In this document: in pieces, positions 16,785-25,884 of the stretch
How the letters are laid out: each line of letters starts with the position of its first letter
How positions within the stretch are numbered: the first letter of the stretch is position 1
Source of the DNA: CAVPDE01 sp963702565
GTDB taxonomy: Bacteria > Desulfobacterota > DSM-4660 > Desulfatiglandales > HGW-15
Direction: 5' to 3'
NCBI GenBank assembly: GCA_963702565.1
Contig: CAVPDE010000023.1
Span: 1-64,000, forward strand
DNA: 64,000 bases
The notes under the pieces: generated by a model
The model's input: only the letters and a program-made list of their open reading frames with translations
Database searches by the model: none
Told to the model about the DNA's origin: nothing
Position numbers and translations under genes: made by a program

Positions 16785-18377
16785 TCACGGTTGATAAGCG
16801 TAGCTCCAGGTTTCGGTCAGAGCATTGTCTCCCAGCTTGAGATAGGCCCGGAGTTCCACGACAGGCCTTCGGATAGCGGGCAGGACTTTTTCCAAAGAGC
16901 TGGGATCCTCAAAGCTGATCTGAAAGACGAGCCTCCAGCCGCCGGTCACACTGTTCTTGTAGAGCTGTTGCTCGATGAGCTTTCCCCGTGGCTCCACACT
17001 GAGGACCGCGGTGAGAGGTTTGTCCGCCGGGAGCGCATCCAGCCGTTCTCCCGCGAAATCGATCACGAACACCTTTGTCTTGTCATTTCTTCCCTTGGCA
17101 ATTCGGGTGGCCGTCACACGGCCCGCAGGCGGCCGGCTGGGGCCGGGGTAATGCCAGAGCATCCGGTAGGAAAACCAGACAGGCTTCCCTTTTTCCGGAA
17201 GGCGATCGGGTACCCAGAAAGCGATGATGTTGTCATTGATCTCCTTGTCTGTAGGAATCTGGATGAGCTCGACCCGGCCGTCGCCCCATTTTCCAACCGG
17301 GCTGATCCAAATGCTGGGCCGGGTTTCGTAGCGCGCCTCCAGATCCTGGTAATGATCAAAATCCAAATCCCGCTGGATAAGGCCGAAACCGACAGGATCG
17401 GGTGTATAAAAGGAGGTCATGAGAAGGGTACGGGGATTGTACAAGGGTCTCCAGATCCATTCGCCGGAACTGGTTGCGATGGAGAGCCCGTCCGAGTCGT
17501 GGATTTCCGGTCTGAAGTCATCAATGGGGCGCTGGCTCACGTTTTCCCCGTAAAAGAACATGCTCGTCAGAGGCGCGATCCCGATTTTGTCCACCTTTTT
17601 TCTTGGGAAAAGCCGGCTTGTGACATCGATCACGGTTTCCTTTCCCGGCGTGATCACGAAACGGTAAGCGCCGGTGATGCTGGCGGAATCGAGGAGAGCG
17701 TAGACCGTGATCTTCTTGGCGCCGGCCTCGGGTTTCACAATCCAGAAATCCGTGAATGAGGGGAATTCCTCCCCTGAGGGTAAGCCCGTGTCAATCGCGA
17801 GACCTCTTGCAGAAAGGCCGTAGCTCTGCTTCTTGGCCACAGCCCGGAAGTAGCTCGCGCCGAGAAAGACAGCCACTTCATCCCTGTAAGCGTCCACATT
17901 GATGGGAAAGTGGATGCGAAAGCCGGCAAATCCCAGGTTGGGGGGAACCCGGTCTTTGATATCGTTCTTTCCGTACTTGAAGAGATCTGCAGAGAACGGC
18001 ACAGGCTGGACCGCTGCAGCGTCAACCGTGTAGATGTTGACGGTTCTTACGTAATACAACCCGGGATGGAAGAACTGAAGAGTGAAGGGCAGCTTTTCCT
18101 TGAGCCAGACCGCCTGGTCAGGATCGAAGCGGATGTCCCGCCACTCATCATACTTCAATTTCACCAAGAAGTCGGGGACGAGCGCCTGGCGTTCCTGGAA
18201 GGGCTTCTTCGCCAAGTCCTGAGCCTTGTTGATCACGTTTTGCAGGCTGAAAGCTTCTTTGGACTCTGCCGCCTGCAGGAGTCCCGGAAGGAGAAGGAGA
18301 TGGCAGGCGAGCAGCGTCAGTACCGGAAGGGTGCGCAGGTTCCTCTGCACGCGACGAAGATGAGTCGAATGAGCCAT
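16785..18377 (-). CDS. opgG: Periplasmic glucans biosynthesis protein OpgG/OpgD family
   Basis: Periplasmic protein needed for synthesis or branching of glucan chains. From the ATG at 18377 it has 530 residues. The N-terminus contains a signal peptide (RNLRTLPVLTLLACHLLLLPGLLQAA) and the mature part has the family segments FSLQNVINKAQDLAKKPF, YDEWRDIRFDPDQAVW, GFAGFRIHFPIN and ATSSGEWIWRPLYNP. The open frame continues 25 codons upstream, but those lie before the signal peptide. First gene of the opg operon. Confidence 0.94.
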   Translation of the reverse strand: MAHSTHLRRVQRNLRTLPVLTLLACHLLLLPGLLQAAESKEAFSLQNVINKAQDLAKKPFQERQALVPDFLVKLKYDEWRDIRFDPDQAVWLKEKLPFTLQFFHPGLYYVRTVNIYTVDAAAVQPVPFSADLFKYGKNDIKDRVPPNLGFAGFRIHFPINVDAYRDEVAVFLGASYFRAVAKKQSYGLSARGLAIDTGLPSGEEFPSFTDFWIVKPEAGAKKITVYALLDSASITGAYRFVITPGKETVIDVTSRLFPRKKVDKIGIAPLTSMFFYGENVSQRPIDDFRPEIHDSDGLSIATSSGEWIWRPLYNPRTLLMTSFYTPDPVGFGLIQRDLDFDHYQDLEARYETRPSIWISPVGKWGDGRVELIQIPTDKEINDNIIAFWVPDRLPEKGKPVWFSYRMLWHYPGPSRPPAGRVTATRIAKGRNDKTKVFVIDFAGERLDALPADKPLTAVLSVEPRGKLIEQQLYKNSVTGGWRLVFQISFEDPSSLEKVLPAIRRPVVELRAYLKLGDNALTETWSYAYQP

Positions 18378-18547
18378 AGGATGAAATCCACTCTTCACGT
18401 TGAAAACAAACCCGCATCGAGTTCTGCGAACCCGACAATCAGAGGCAGCCAAATAACCAATATTTCAAAAGAAATGGGTTACTGTCAAGGGGAAAGTGGG
18501 GAAAGGCCTATGGGGGTCACGCGAAAAAGCCATAGGGTTTGTTGAAG

Positions 18548-19582
18548 TCAGCGGACAAGGACTTCTTTAAGGATGGAGAGGTTGTCCAGTGCTTTTCCGG
18601 CACCCATAGCCACAGTAAAAAGCGGATTTTCCGAAACCGTGATGGGGACCTTTGTTTCCTCCTTCAAGAGCACGTCGAGATTCTTGAGCAGGGAGCCTCC
18701 TCCAGTGAGCACGATTCCTTTGTCGAGAATGTCCGCCGACAATTCGGGCGGCATTTGTTCCAGAGCACTCCGGACCGCCTGAAGGATGGTGTTCAACTCC
18801 TCGGAAATCATTTCCCGCGCTTCATCGGAGTCGATCGTCAAAATCCTGGGAGTCCCGGTCACCAAATCCCTTCCCTTCACGTCCATGGTTTCCACTTTTT
18901 CCCCGGGATAGGCGTTTCCGATGGTCATCTTGATGACCTCTGCCGTGCTCAGCCCGATCAGAAAATTGTAGTTGCGGTTGATGTACTGGACTATGGCCTC
19001 ATCGATCTTGTCTCCCGCCACTCGAACCGATTTGCTGTAGACAATCCCTCCCAGGGAGATCACCGCGACTTCTGTCGTGCCGCCCCCGATGTCCACCACC
19101 ATGTTGCCTGTCGGCTCCGTGATCGGCAATCCCGCGCCGATGGCTGCAGCCATGGGTTCTTCAATGAGGAAAACTTCGCTTGCTCCTGCGGACTTGGCGC
19201 ATTCGTAGATGGCCTTTTTTTCCACAGGAGTGATGCCGATGGGGATAGAGATGATAATGCGGGGTCGGATCAGGGTTCGGCGACGATGGACCTTGCGGAT
19301 GAAATGCCGGAGCATTTCCTGCGTCACCTCAAAGTCGGCGATCACGCCGTCCTTCATGGGACGCACAGCGTCGATGCGCTCAGGAGTTCTCCCGAGCATC
19401 ATCTTCGCTTCTTTGCCCACAGCCAGGACTTTGTCGAACCCGGTTTCATCTCTTTTCAGAGCGACCACCGAAGGCTCGTTGAGCACGATCCCCTTGCCTT
19501 TGACATAGATGAGGGTGTTCGACGTCCCGAGGTCGATTGCAAGGTCGTAGGAAAATCTTCCCCACATGGAACTTAATCCCAT
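18548..19582 (-). CDS. mreB: Rod shape-determining protein MreB
   Basis: Bacterial actin that positions the elongasome. 344 residues with the actin-fold phosphate loops YDLAIDLGTSNTLIYVKGKGIVLNEPSVVA and VVDIGGGTTEVAVISLGGIV, the connecting RPRIIISIPIGITPVEKKA, and the C-terminal GIVLTGGGSLLKNLD. ATG at 19582 has AGGGG 9 bases upstream; a GTG two codons earlier is possible. mreC/mreD do not follow, so it stands alone before opgG, separated by 170 bases. Confidence 0.96.
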   Translation of the reverse strand: MGLSSMWGRFSYDLAIDLGTSNTLIYVKGKGIVLNEPSVVALKRDETGFDKVLAVGKEAKMMLGRTPERIDAVRPMKDGVIADFEVTQEMLRHFIRKVHRRRTLIRPRIIISIPIGITPVEKKAIYECAKSAGASEVFLIEEPMAAAIGAGLPITEPTGNMVVDIGGGTTEVAVISLGGIVYSKSVRVAGDKIDEAIVQYINRNYNFLIGLSTAEVIKMTIGNAYPGEKVETMDVKGRDLVTGTPRILTIDSDEAREMISEELNTILQAVRSALEQMPPELSADILDKGIVLTGGGSLLKNLDVLLKEETKVPITVSENPLFTVAMGAGKALDNLSILKEVLVR

Positions 19583-19858
19583 GGCCACAAGCCCCTGTCC
19601 GTAAAGTTGCTTGCAGCTTACTTACCGAAACTTGTGCAGTTTGGCAAATAGAAAATGGGTGACTGCGGGAAGGAATTGGCACAGACCTTTCCCTGCGCTT
19701 TGGCAAGCGCCCGTTGCTCGGCACGGAGAAGCGAGCTTCATCCATCGATCCCCGGCAGAGGAGGAAAGATCCGAGCTGGCGGAATCACTAGCAGGCAAGC
19801 TCTGGAGGAGGAGTATTCGGGTTTAGGCCAGTTCAAGGGATCGATGCTGAAGAGAGTC

Positions 19859-20005
19859 CTAGGCGGCTTTGTCCATCAACCAGAGTCGCCCGATCTGGCA
19901 CTCTGGGCACTTTTTCCCCTCCTGGGATAGGGGAAAAGTTTTCCGGCAGATATCGCATCTCACTTCCACTTCCTCAAAACGCTTTTCCAGCTTTTCTTCT
20001 GCCAT
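19859..20005 (-). CDS. Tiny zinc-ribbon protein
   Basis: A 48-residue protein with two CxxC pairs (VRCDICRKTF and KKCPECQIG), a zinc ribbon. The ATG at 20005 follows a strong AAGGAGG ribosome site, which supports expression. Similar small FmdB-like or rubredoxin-like ribbons are common in anaerobes, but the family was not pinned down. The gap to mreB (19583-19858) holds no recognisable gene. Confidence 0.6.
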   Translation of the reverse strand: MAEEKLEKRFEEVEVRCDICRKTFPLSQEGKKCPECQIGRLWLMDKAA

Positions 20006-20192
20006 GGCCAGCCTCCTTGTGGGAGATGATGAATAAGAAGACACACCCCTACTGGAGAAAGCCCCTTTAACAAAGGAACGGCAAATCGTCTCTCAAGTCA
20101 AGAGAATTCCGGAGACGGTTTTCCCGGGAACGAGCGTCGCTCAGTCTAGCGGTAGCTTAAAATGGGCTACAAGATGTAGGGTGTTCTTTCTG

Positions 20193-20221
20193 TTGACACA
20201 CACTATCAATTGACTTAATAT
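20193..20221 (+). promoter_or_regulatory. Sigma-70 type promoter
   Basis: TTGACA (20193-20198), 17-base spacer, TAATAT (20216-20221). It is well placed for the gene starting at 20263, which has AGGGGG before its ATG. Confidence 0.7.
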
Positions 20222-20262
20222 CCCCCCATCAAAGGCTAGAACAAACCCAAGGGGGATGATGC

Positions 20263-20637
20263 ATGGCCAAAACCGACAAGGTGGTTTCTCTTAAGGCACG
20301 GAGAGAAGCGAAGCTGATCGAAGAAAACCTGGAGGAGGGAGTTTTCTATCAGACTCTGATAGAAAGCATTCCGGAAGTTCAGGGCAGGGAGGAGATCAGC
20401 TACTTCATGGTCGTTTACAGCCTGCCGGCCGAGGATTTTGAAGACTATGATTCAGAGGAGACCGAGGTCTTCACGGTTGTTAAAGACAGGGCTGTGGGGG
20501 AGTTCAAATCCTTGGAGGGAAAGCAAGTCGAGCGTTACGAGATCTATGATTTCAACACGGATGACATCCATGTGATGTATCGCATTCCTTACAGGCCTCC
20601 AAAGCGCAGACCCCTGCAGGATAACCCCGGGGTTTAG
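20263..20637 (+). CDS. Conserved-looking small acidic protein, unknown function
   Basis: A 124-residue cytoplasmic protein, charged and acidic in the centre (SLPAEDFEDYDSEETEVF), with no signal peptide, membrane helix or cysteine. A strong promoter and ribosome site (AAGGGGGATGATGC before ATG) support it as real. The family was not recognised. Confidence 0.65.
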   Translation: MAKTDKVVSLKARREAKLIEENLEEGVFYQTLIESIPEVQGREEISYFMVVYSLPAEDFEDYDSEETEVFTVVKDRAVGEFKSLEGKQVERYEIYDFNTDDIHVMYRIPYRPPKRRPLQDNPGV

Positions 20638-20781
20638 GCGAAGACGAGCGCCTTTCCATTCCCATCGCGTTTCACCCCTTATCCCATGATGATATTTTCT
20701 CCCCCATTGCTTTCACGGGCTGGTAGAGTAAGACTCATCCGGAAAGGGCTTTTTCGGATTCGCGCCATCAGCATTGAGCCT

Positions 20782-20816
20782 TTCGAGAACCTCAAGGCCC
20801 TGAGCATGGTCGAGGG
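20782..20816. repeat. Dispersed palindromic repeat (TTCGA..CTCA-GGCCCTGAG..TCGA type)
   Basis: A short imperfect palindrome with core AAGGCCCTGAGCATGGTCGA. It is related to the copy at 25762-25794 (ACGGCCCTGAGCAAAGTCGA), of a type often seen between genes in this phylum. Confidence 0.55.
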
Positions 20817-20905
20817 GCGCTCAGCGATCAGAAAAAGCCATGAAGATATCGAGCCTCGGGCGGGCAGCGGATGGCTCTGCCCGGGAAGCTGTGGATAAAC
20901 CGCCG

Positions 20906-21313
20906 ATGTCGGAAAAACAAGAGAAGGATAGGGGCCGAACGCCTCGTTTTTACGAATACCTGCTGCCGGGAGACTGGGTCGTGCTCGCCGGAAGGACCGA
21001 TGCAGACAACGACTATCTCAGCGTTGTAGCGGCTAAGCCAAAGGACTGGTGGTTCCATGTGCGAGGTTCGGCGGGCAGCCACGTGATTTTGAGAGCTAAA
21101 CCTGATCAGGAACCGGACCGCAAAACCCTGAAAGGAGCTGCCGCCGTTGCCGCTTTTCACAGTAAGGCGAGGAGCGGAGGCACGGTCGCCGTGTCGGTTA
21201 CGCGGGCACGGTACGTTGCGAAGCGTCCGGGATCGAAACCGGGGACGGTGCAGATCAGCAAGGAGAGCATCCTCATGGTAAAACCCGCATTGCCTGAGGC
21301 TTGCGACAGCTAA
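20906..21313 (+). CDS. Stand-alone NFACT-R (RqcH C-terminal type) RNA-binding domain protein
   Basis: A 135-residue protein consisting almost only of the NFACT-R domain: GDWVVLAGRTDADNDYLSVVAAKPKDWWFHVRGSAGSHVILRAK and later AFHSKARSGGTVAVSVTRARYV. In full-length RqcH/Rqc2 this domain binds tRNA/60S-50S during ribosome quality control; the NFACT-N and coiled-coil parts are missing here. ATG at 20906 is chosen because conserved sequence begins shortly after; an ATG at 20840 gives 22 extra residues. Adjacent to arfB, a ribosome-rescue gene. Confidence 0.8.
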   Translation: MSEKQEKDRGRTPRFYEYLLPGDWVVLAGRTDADNDYLSVVAAKPKDWWFHVRGSAGSHVILRAKPDQEPDRKTLKGAAAVAAFHSKARSGGTVAVSVTRARYVAKRPGSKPGTVQISKESILMVKPALPEACDS

Positions 21314-21394
21314 ATAGATCTTGTTTGGTGTAAAACGTAGCTGTCTTGACAGCTGGGCTTTGGTTGCGGCCAAACGTATGCATTGGGAAAAGCC

Positions 21395-21808
21395 ATGATT
21401 CGAATCACACAGGACATTGCCATCCGCGAGGAGGAACTGAAGCTGGACTTCATTCGCTCATCAGGCCCGGGAGGCCAGAATGTGAACAAAGTGGCTACCG
21501 CGGTCCAATTGCGGTTTGATGCGCTCAGGTCCCCGTCTCTGCCCGGGGATGTCCGGCAACGGCTCGTCCTAATCGCAGGAAAGAGAGTGAGCAAAGAAGG
21601 CGTTTTGCTCATTGATGCGAAGCGTTTCAGAACTCAAGAGAGAAACCGCCAGGACGCCGTGGACAGGCTCGTTCAATGGATCCGCAGAGCTGTGGAAAAG
21701 CCGAAAAAGAGGATCAAGACCAAGCCGACCCTGCGATCGAGAGAGCGGCGACTGGAAGGCAAACACCAGCGAAGCGAAACCAAGCAGCTCCGCAAACCAG
21801 TGGCTTGA
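21395..21808 (+). CDS. arfB: Alternative ribosome-rescue factor ArfB (YaeJ), peptidyl-tRNA hydrolase
   Basis: A 137-residue release-factor-like hydrolase that frees peptides from ribosomes stalled without a stop codon. It carries the GGQ catalytic motif in FIRSSGPGGQNVNKVATAVQLRFD and the Lys/Arg-rich C-terminal tail (KPKKRIKTKPTLRSRERRL) that enters the empty mRNA channel. Length and layout are typical of ArfB. An intergenic repeat fragment follows the stop. Confidence 0.92.
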   Translation: MIRITQDIAIREEELKLDFIRSSGPGGQNVNKVATAVQLRFDALRSPSLPGDVRQRLVLIAGKRVSKEGVLLIDAKRFRTQERNRQDAVDRLVQWIRRAVEKPKKRIKTKPTLRSRERRLEGKHQRSETKQLRKPVA

Positions 21809-21866
21809 AGACTCACCGCAGAGAGCGCCAAGAGCGCGGAGAAACGAAGCAGAGGAGGAAGAGCGT

Positions 21867-22757
21867 ATGGACAAGGCCGAAAATAGGGTTGACGGTTTTC
21901 ACTTTCTTCCGCCGGGCCTTGCAGCCTGGATTCGAACGTTCATTCCCAACGAGGAGTTCACGGGACCTATTCCTTGGACGCCTCTGGCCAAGCCCCTGAA
22001 AGAGGCCACCATTGCCCTCATCACCAGTGCCGGGATCAGCCTCAAGCGTGATACACCTTTTGACATGGAACGAGAGAAACAAGAACCGTCCTGGGGGGAT
22101 CCGACATCCAGGGAGATCCCCAGGGGAACCACGGAAAGAGATATCCAGGTCCACCACCTGCACATCAACCCCAAGCCCATCCTTCAGGACCTTAACGTGA
22201 TCCTGCCTCTCAGCCGCATGGCGGAGTTTGAAAAAGAGGGGATCGTTGGTCGCCTGGCTCCCACGGCCTATTCCTTTTATGGATTCCAATGGGAGAGCAG
22301 GGAGTTCTTGAGCCGGGCGATAGAACCCATCTCAAAAAAGATGAGGCAGGAGGGCGTTGACGCCGTGCTTCTGACGCCGGCCTGACCCTTCTGCTGCCGG
22401 TCCGTTGGACAGGCTGCAAGATTCCTGGAGGAGGCTCGGTTTTCCACGGTCATCCTCACGCCGACCCACGAATTCCACAGGGCCGTCGGAATTCCACGGC
22501 AGGCAGCCATCGAATATCCCTATGGAAGGCCTGTGGGGCAGGCCGGGGATCGGGAGGGCCAGAAGCAGGTACTGCTGGCCGTTCTGGAGGTTCTTGAGAA
22601 GGCCCGGAAGCCCGGAGAGATTTGGCATCTTCCCTTTACCTGGCCTGAGGAGCCCAAGAAAACGGACTGGCAGCCTCCCGAGATGAGTCCCATTATCAAG
22701 GCCCATCTCGACGACATCAAGGAAGCCCGCAAAAAGGAGATGGGAAAAAACGCATAA
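21867..22757 (+). CDS. GrdB/PrdB-related reductase, probable selenoprotein (UGA = Sec173)
   Basis: Two open frames in the same phase, 21867-22382 and 22386-22757, are separated only by a TGA at 22383-22385. Read through, they give 296 residues of the glycine/sarcosine/betaine reductase selenoprotein B family: GDPTSREIP, HLHINPKPILQDLNVILPLSRMAEF, GRLAPTAYSFYGF, then GVDAVLLTPA-U-PFCCRSVGQAARFLE. The U-x-x-C pair (Sec173, Cys176) matches the redox centre of GrdB and PrdB (UGTC there). AGGAGG precedes the ATG. It is shorter than GrdB (about 430) and no grdA/grdC is visible, so substrate and partner are unknown. Standard calling would split or truncate it. Confidence 0.87.
22392..22418 (+). promoter_or_regulatory. 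Predicted bacterial SECIS element
   Basis: Starting 7 bases after the UGA, TGC-T-GCC-G-GTCC pairs with GGAC-A-GGC-T-GCA around a GTT loop, with one G.A and one U.U mismatch. The loop begins with G and lies 19-21 bases after the UGA, as required for SelB-guided Sec insertion. Confidence 0.72.
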
Positions 22758-22759
22758 GG

Positions 22760-25669
22760 CTATAAGACCTTCACCAGCTTCAGCCAGCCCGGTTTTTTTG
22801 CCTCAGCCTCCCGGATCGCAGTCTCCGAGCCGAGCACCTTGACGACCCCCCGGGGCATGGCGGATTCCAGAGTCTCTCCGAAGGATTGGAAGTCCTTTTT
22901 CGTGGCGCCAAGAATCTCGTCTCTCATTTTCTGGCGGCGCTCCTCGTTTTCGCCCGTCAAGTGGCGCACCATGGAGGTGTACCCCTTGGCATCGGGCAGT
23001 TGATACTGATCAATGTCTCCAATGGTGCCGATGATGCCTTTGACGAGTTCATCGTCTCCGATCTTGAGATCCTTGAGAAACTGCGCGGAGCCGTCAAAAG
23101 CCTCGAGAGTTTTGAGCAGGTTCGGGTCGCGATAAGAGACAAAGGTCAAAGCCCCCGAGTGCTTGTCAAAGGAGCAAAAGGCGCCGTAGGCGCCTCCCTG
23201 AAGACGAATCTTTTCCCACAGCCAGGCGTTCCGCAGATAGCGGGTGATGACATGGGTCGAACCGTGATAGCGGTATCCCTGAGCATAGAGGTTGACGCCT
23301 TTGCCCACGTAATTCACCTGGGCGGGAAGGGTCATGCCCTCGGCATCCGCTATCGGCTCCGGGCTCCAGAGTTTCCGCTGGAAGGGCAAGGAAGGCAAGG
23401 CACCCAGGAATTCCTTGACCGTGGGCTGGATAGAGTCCCAGTGGCCGGCTCCTGCCGTTGCATTCACAAGGAGAGCGTTCCGATTGATCAGAAGGGTGCG
23501 GATCTCCTCAAGAGCATAAAGCACCTCGGCCCAGTTTTCTTCGACACCCTTTGACAGGGTTCGCAGAAAAAAGAGCTGACTGATGCCTTTCATCTGCTCC
23601 TCTGCCCAATCCGCTTCACTGAAAAGAGCGCGGAGCCTCGTGCCGACTACCTGGTGGCCGCTGGGAACAAGATTTTCCTCCAGCCTTGCCTTTGCCTCGA
23701 GGACCATCTGCTGAAAACGTTGCCTGTTGTCCAGCCGGACTTTCAGAAGAACATCGCGAAAAATATCGAGAAGGTCGCGCGTCTGTTTGAACATGGCCTT
23801 GCCGCGCAGGAAAAGCCATGCGCTTCCCTGCCGGGAGTCCCTGACCGAAGAGGCAAAAAGGGAGGGCCGGATCCCTCCTGTTTTCCTGCTGATCCTCTGG
23901 GTGAGGCTCACAAAATCCTCGTCCTCCGTGCCCATCTCCAGCAGGGCCCTGCTGAAAAGAGGCACGTAAGCAAGGGCCTTCTGGGGAAGGGCATAGAGGT
24001 TGAACCCGATATCCAGGTAGACAATGCCGCTTGTGAATAGATCATGGTAGAGCAGATCAGATCCCTTTTCCTGGATCAGGGTCAGCGGGATGCTTTTGTT
24101 CTTGCGCTCGAGATCCGAAAGCTTGAGGCTGGGGATCAGGGCTAAAGCTTGCGGAGGGTCAGGGGTTTCCTGAATTGCTTTGAGCGCCGCAGAATCGGTC
24201 GCAACCTTCTGAAGAGCGGAAGGAGTCATGGAGGAATGCGCCTGGAGGAGCCATTCCTTTTCGGTCCGATCGAGTTTTTCGGCCAGGTCCGGGTCGGGTC
24301 TCAAGAGCAGGGAGGTGCGGTGCACATTGTGGAGGAAGTATCGGTCAATGAGGCTCTCAAAATAAGAAGGAGAGGCACTCATCGTTCTTTTGAGCGCTTC
24401 CAAGGGGGCCTCAAAGGCGACGAGGGCAAGGGGATCCTCATCGTAGAGCCATGTGGTCAGGCTGCGGAGCATCAGCACCAGCCCGCGGGGATATCTCCCT
24501 GTGTTGTTTTCCCTCAGGATAAACTCGATCGTATTCTGTGCGGCCTCGACCGTGTGGGGATGGATGCCCTCTTGGACAAGGCGGGAGAGGGTGGAGAGGA
24601 TCAGGGCTTCCACATCGTCGGCGCGTTCAGGCGCAATGCCTTTGAGGCCCGTAGAGAAATACATCTGGCGCAGTTCACTGCCGAGGCCGACCCCGGCAAG
24701 GTCTTCCCCCAGGCTGGAGTCCATCAGGGCCTTTCGGAGCGGAGATCCGGGCATCCCCAGCAGCATGTACTCCAGCATGTGAAAACCCAGGTTTTGCTCG
24801 ATGCGGTGAGTCTCGTCCAGCAGCCAGTTCAGGGTGAACATGGCTTTCAAGGATTCCTCCCCGGACGGGAAGGACCGGTTAAAGCGCCGGGGTTCCTGAA
24901 ATCGGGGCTGAAGAGAAATCGCGGAATCCACAGGAAGGCGATGGAACTCCTTGAGGTAATCGTTCACAAGACGCAGGCGTTCTTCGGGGTCGTCATTGCC
25001 GTAGAAGAAAACCCGGGCGTTGGACGGGTGATAGTATTTCTCGTGGAACGCTTTGAACTGCTCAAAAGTCAGATTGGGGATTTCCCTCGGGTCTCCGCCT
25101 GAGTCAAAGCCGTAAGGGTTGGCGGGAAAGAGGGATTGCTGGGAGTACTCTGCAAGAAGGCTGTCAGGAGAAGAATAGGCGCCCTTCATCTCATTGAAGA
25201 CAACCCCTTTGTAGTTGAGCGGGTCGGCCGGGCTGTCCAATTCGTAATGCCAGCCTTCCTGCTGAAAGACAAAGGGTGTGAGGCGGGGATAAAACACCGC
25301 ATCCAGATAAACATCGACAAGGTTGTAAAAGTCCTTCACGTTTTGGCTGGCCACGGGATAGCAGGTTTTGTCCGGGTAGGTCATGGCGTTCAGGAAGGTC
25401 TTCAGCGAACTCTTCAAGAGCTCTACGAAAGGTTCCTTCACGGGATATTTCCTGGAACCGCACAACACGGAGTGCTCGAGGATATGGGCGATCCCTGTTG
25501 AATCCGCGGGAGGGGTTCGGAAGGTGATGCCGAAGACCTTGTTTTCATCTTCATTCGTAAGGGAGAGCAGGTCCGTTCCTGTTCCCACATGCCGGAACAT
25601 CTCTGCCCTGGCTTTCAGTTCAGGGATCTCGCGAACCCACAGGCTTTCAAAACCGTGACGAATGCTCAT
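22760..25669 (-). CDS. M16C family zinc metallopeptidase (presequence protease-like)
   Basis: A 969-residue peptidase with the inverted zinc motif HILEHSVLCGS (His62, Glu65, His66) and the following family blocks FVELLKSSLKTFLNAMTYPDKTCYPVAS and YYHPSNARVFFYGN. The four-repeat layout with an M16C-associated middle region is that of PreP/Cym1 peptidases, which degrade short unfolded peptides inside a closed chamber. No signal peptide, so probably cytoplasmic. It converges with the selenoprotein gene at 22757. Confidence 0.93.
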   Translation of the reverse strand: MSIRHGFESLWVREIPELKARAEMFRHVGTGTDLLSLTNEDENKVFGITFRTPPADSTGIAHILEHSVLCGSRKYPVKEPFVELLKSSLKTFLNAMTYPDKTCYPVASQNVKDFYNLVDVYLDAVFYPRLTPFVFQQEGWHYELDSPADPLNYKGVVFNEMKGAYSSPDSLLAEYSQQSLFPANPYGFDSGGDPREIPNLTFEQFKAFHEKYYHPSNARVFFYGNDDPEERLRLVNDYLKEFHRLPVDSAISLQPRFQEPRRFNRSFPSGEESLKAMFTLNWLLDETHRIEQNLGFHMLEYMLLGMPGSPLRKALMDSSLGEDLAGVGLGSELRQMYFSTGLKGIAPERADDVEALILSTLSRLVQEGIHPHTVEAAQNTIEFILRENNTGRYPRGLVLMLRSLTTWLYDEDPLALVAFEAPLEALKRTMSASPSYFESLIDRYFLHNVHRTSLLLRPDPDLAEKLDRTEKEWLLQAHSSMTPSALQKVATDSAALKAIQETPDPPQALALIPSLKLSDLERKNKSIPLTLIQEKGSDLLYHDLFTSGIVYLDIGFNLYALPQKALAYVPLFSRALLEMGTEDEDFVSLTQRISRKTGGIRPSLFASSVRDSRQGSAWLFLRGKAMFKQTRDLLDIFRDVLLKVRLDNRQRFQQMVLEAKARLEENLVPSGHQVVGTRLRALFSEADWAEEQMKGISQLFFLRTLSKGVEENWAEVLYALEEIRTLLINRNALLVNATAGAGHWDSIQPTVKEFLGALPSLPFQRKLWSPEPIADAEGMTLPAQVNYVGKGVNLYAQGYRYHGSTHVITRYLRNAWLWEKIRLQGGAYGAFCSFDKHSGALTFVSYRDPNLLKTLEAFDGSAQFLKDLKIGDDELVKGIIGTIGDIDQYQLPDAKGYTSMVRHLTGENEERRQKMRDEILGATKKDFQSFGETLESAMPRGVVKVLGSETAIREAEAKKPGWLKLVKVL

Positions 25670-25746
25670 TTATCCTTCTCCAACAAGGGTGAGTGATATT
25701 TAGTAATTGGATATGCCTTTTCCCCGGCGCTCCCATCCTCGCTCTT

Positions 25747-25844
25747 AGTGACGAGTAACCGTTCGACCGGCTCACGGCCCTGAGCAAAGTCGAAGGGCAA
25801 GTAACGAGATCAAAACATGAACTTGTCACTCGTTATTCGTCACT
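25747..25844. repeat. Composite palindromic repeat region
   Basis: AGTGACGAGTAAC (25747) is matched by inverted GTTATTCGTCACT (25832). Between them lies a TTCGACCGGCTCACGGCCCTGAGC palindromic copy (25762-25794, related to 20782). It fills the gap upstream of the M16C peptidase gene. Confidence 0.55.
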
Positions 25845-25884
25845 TATCACTTCCCCACGACGATGGATGTTTTTCATCAGCCGG

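Noticed and set aside
15984..17759. Long plus-strand open frame (591 codons) over opgH and opgG
   Set aside because: Both opposite-strand genes have clear family motifs; the plus frame is low in hydrophobic core patterns and spans the opg intergenic junctions.
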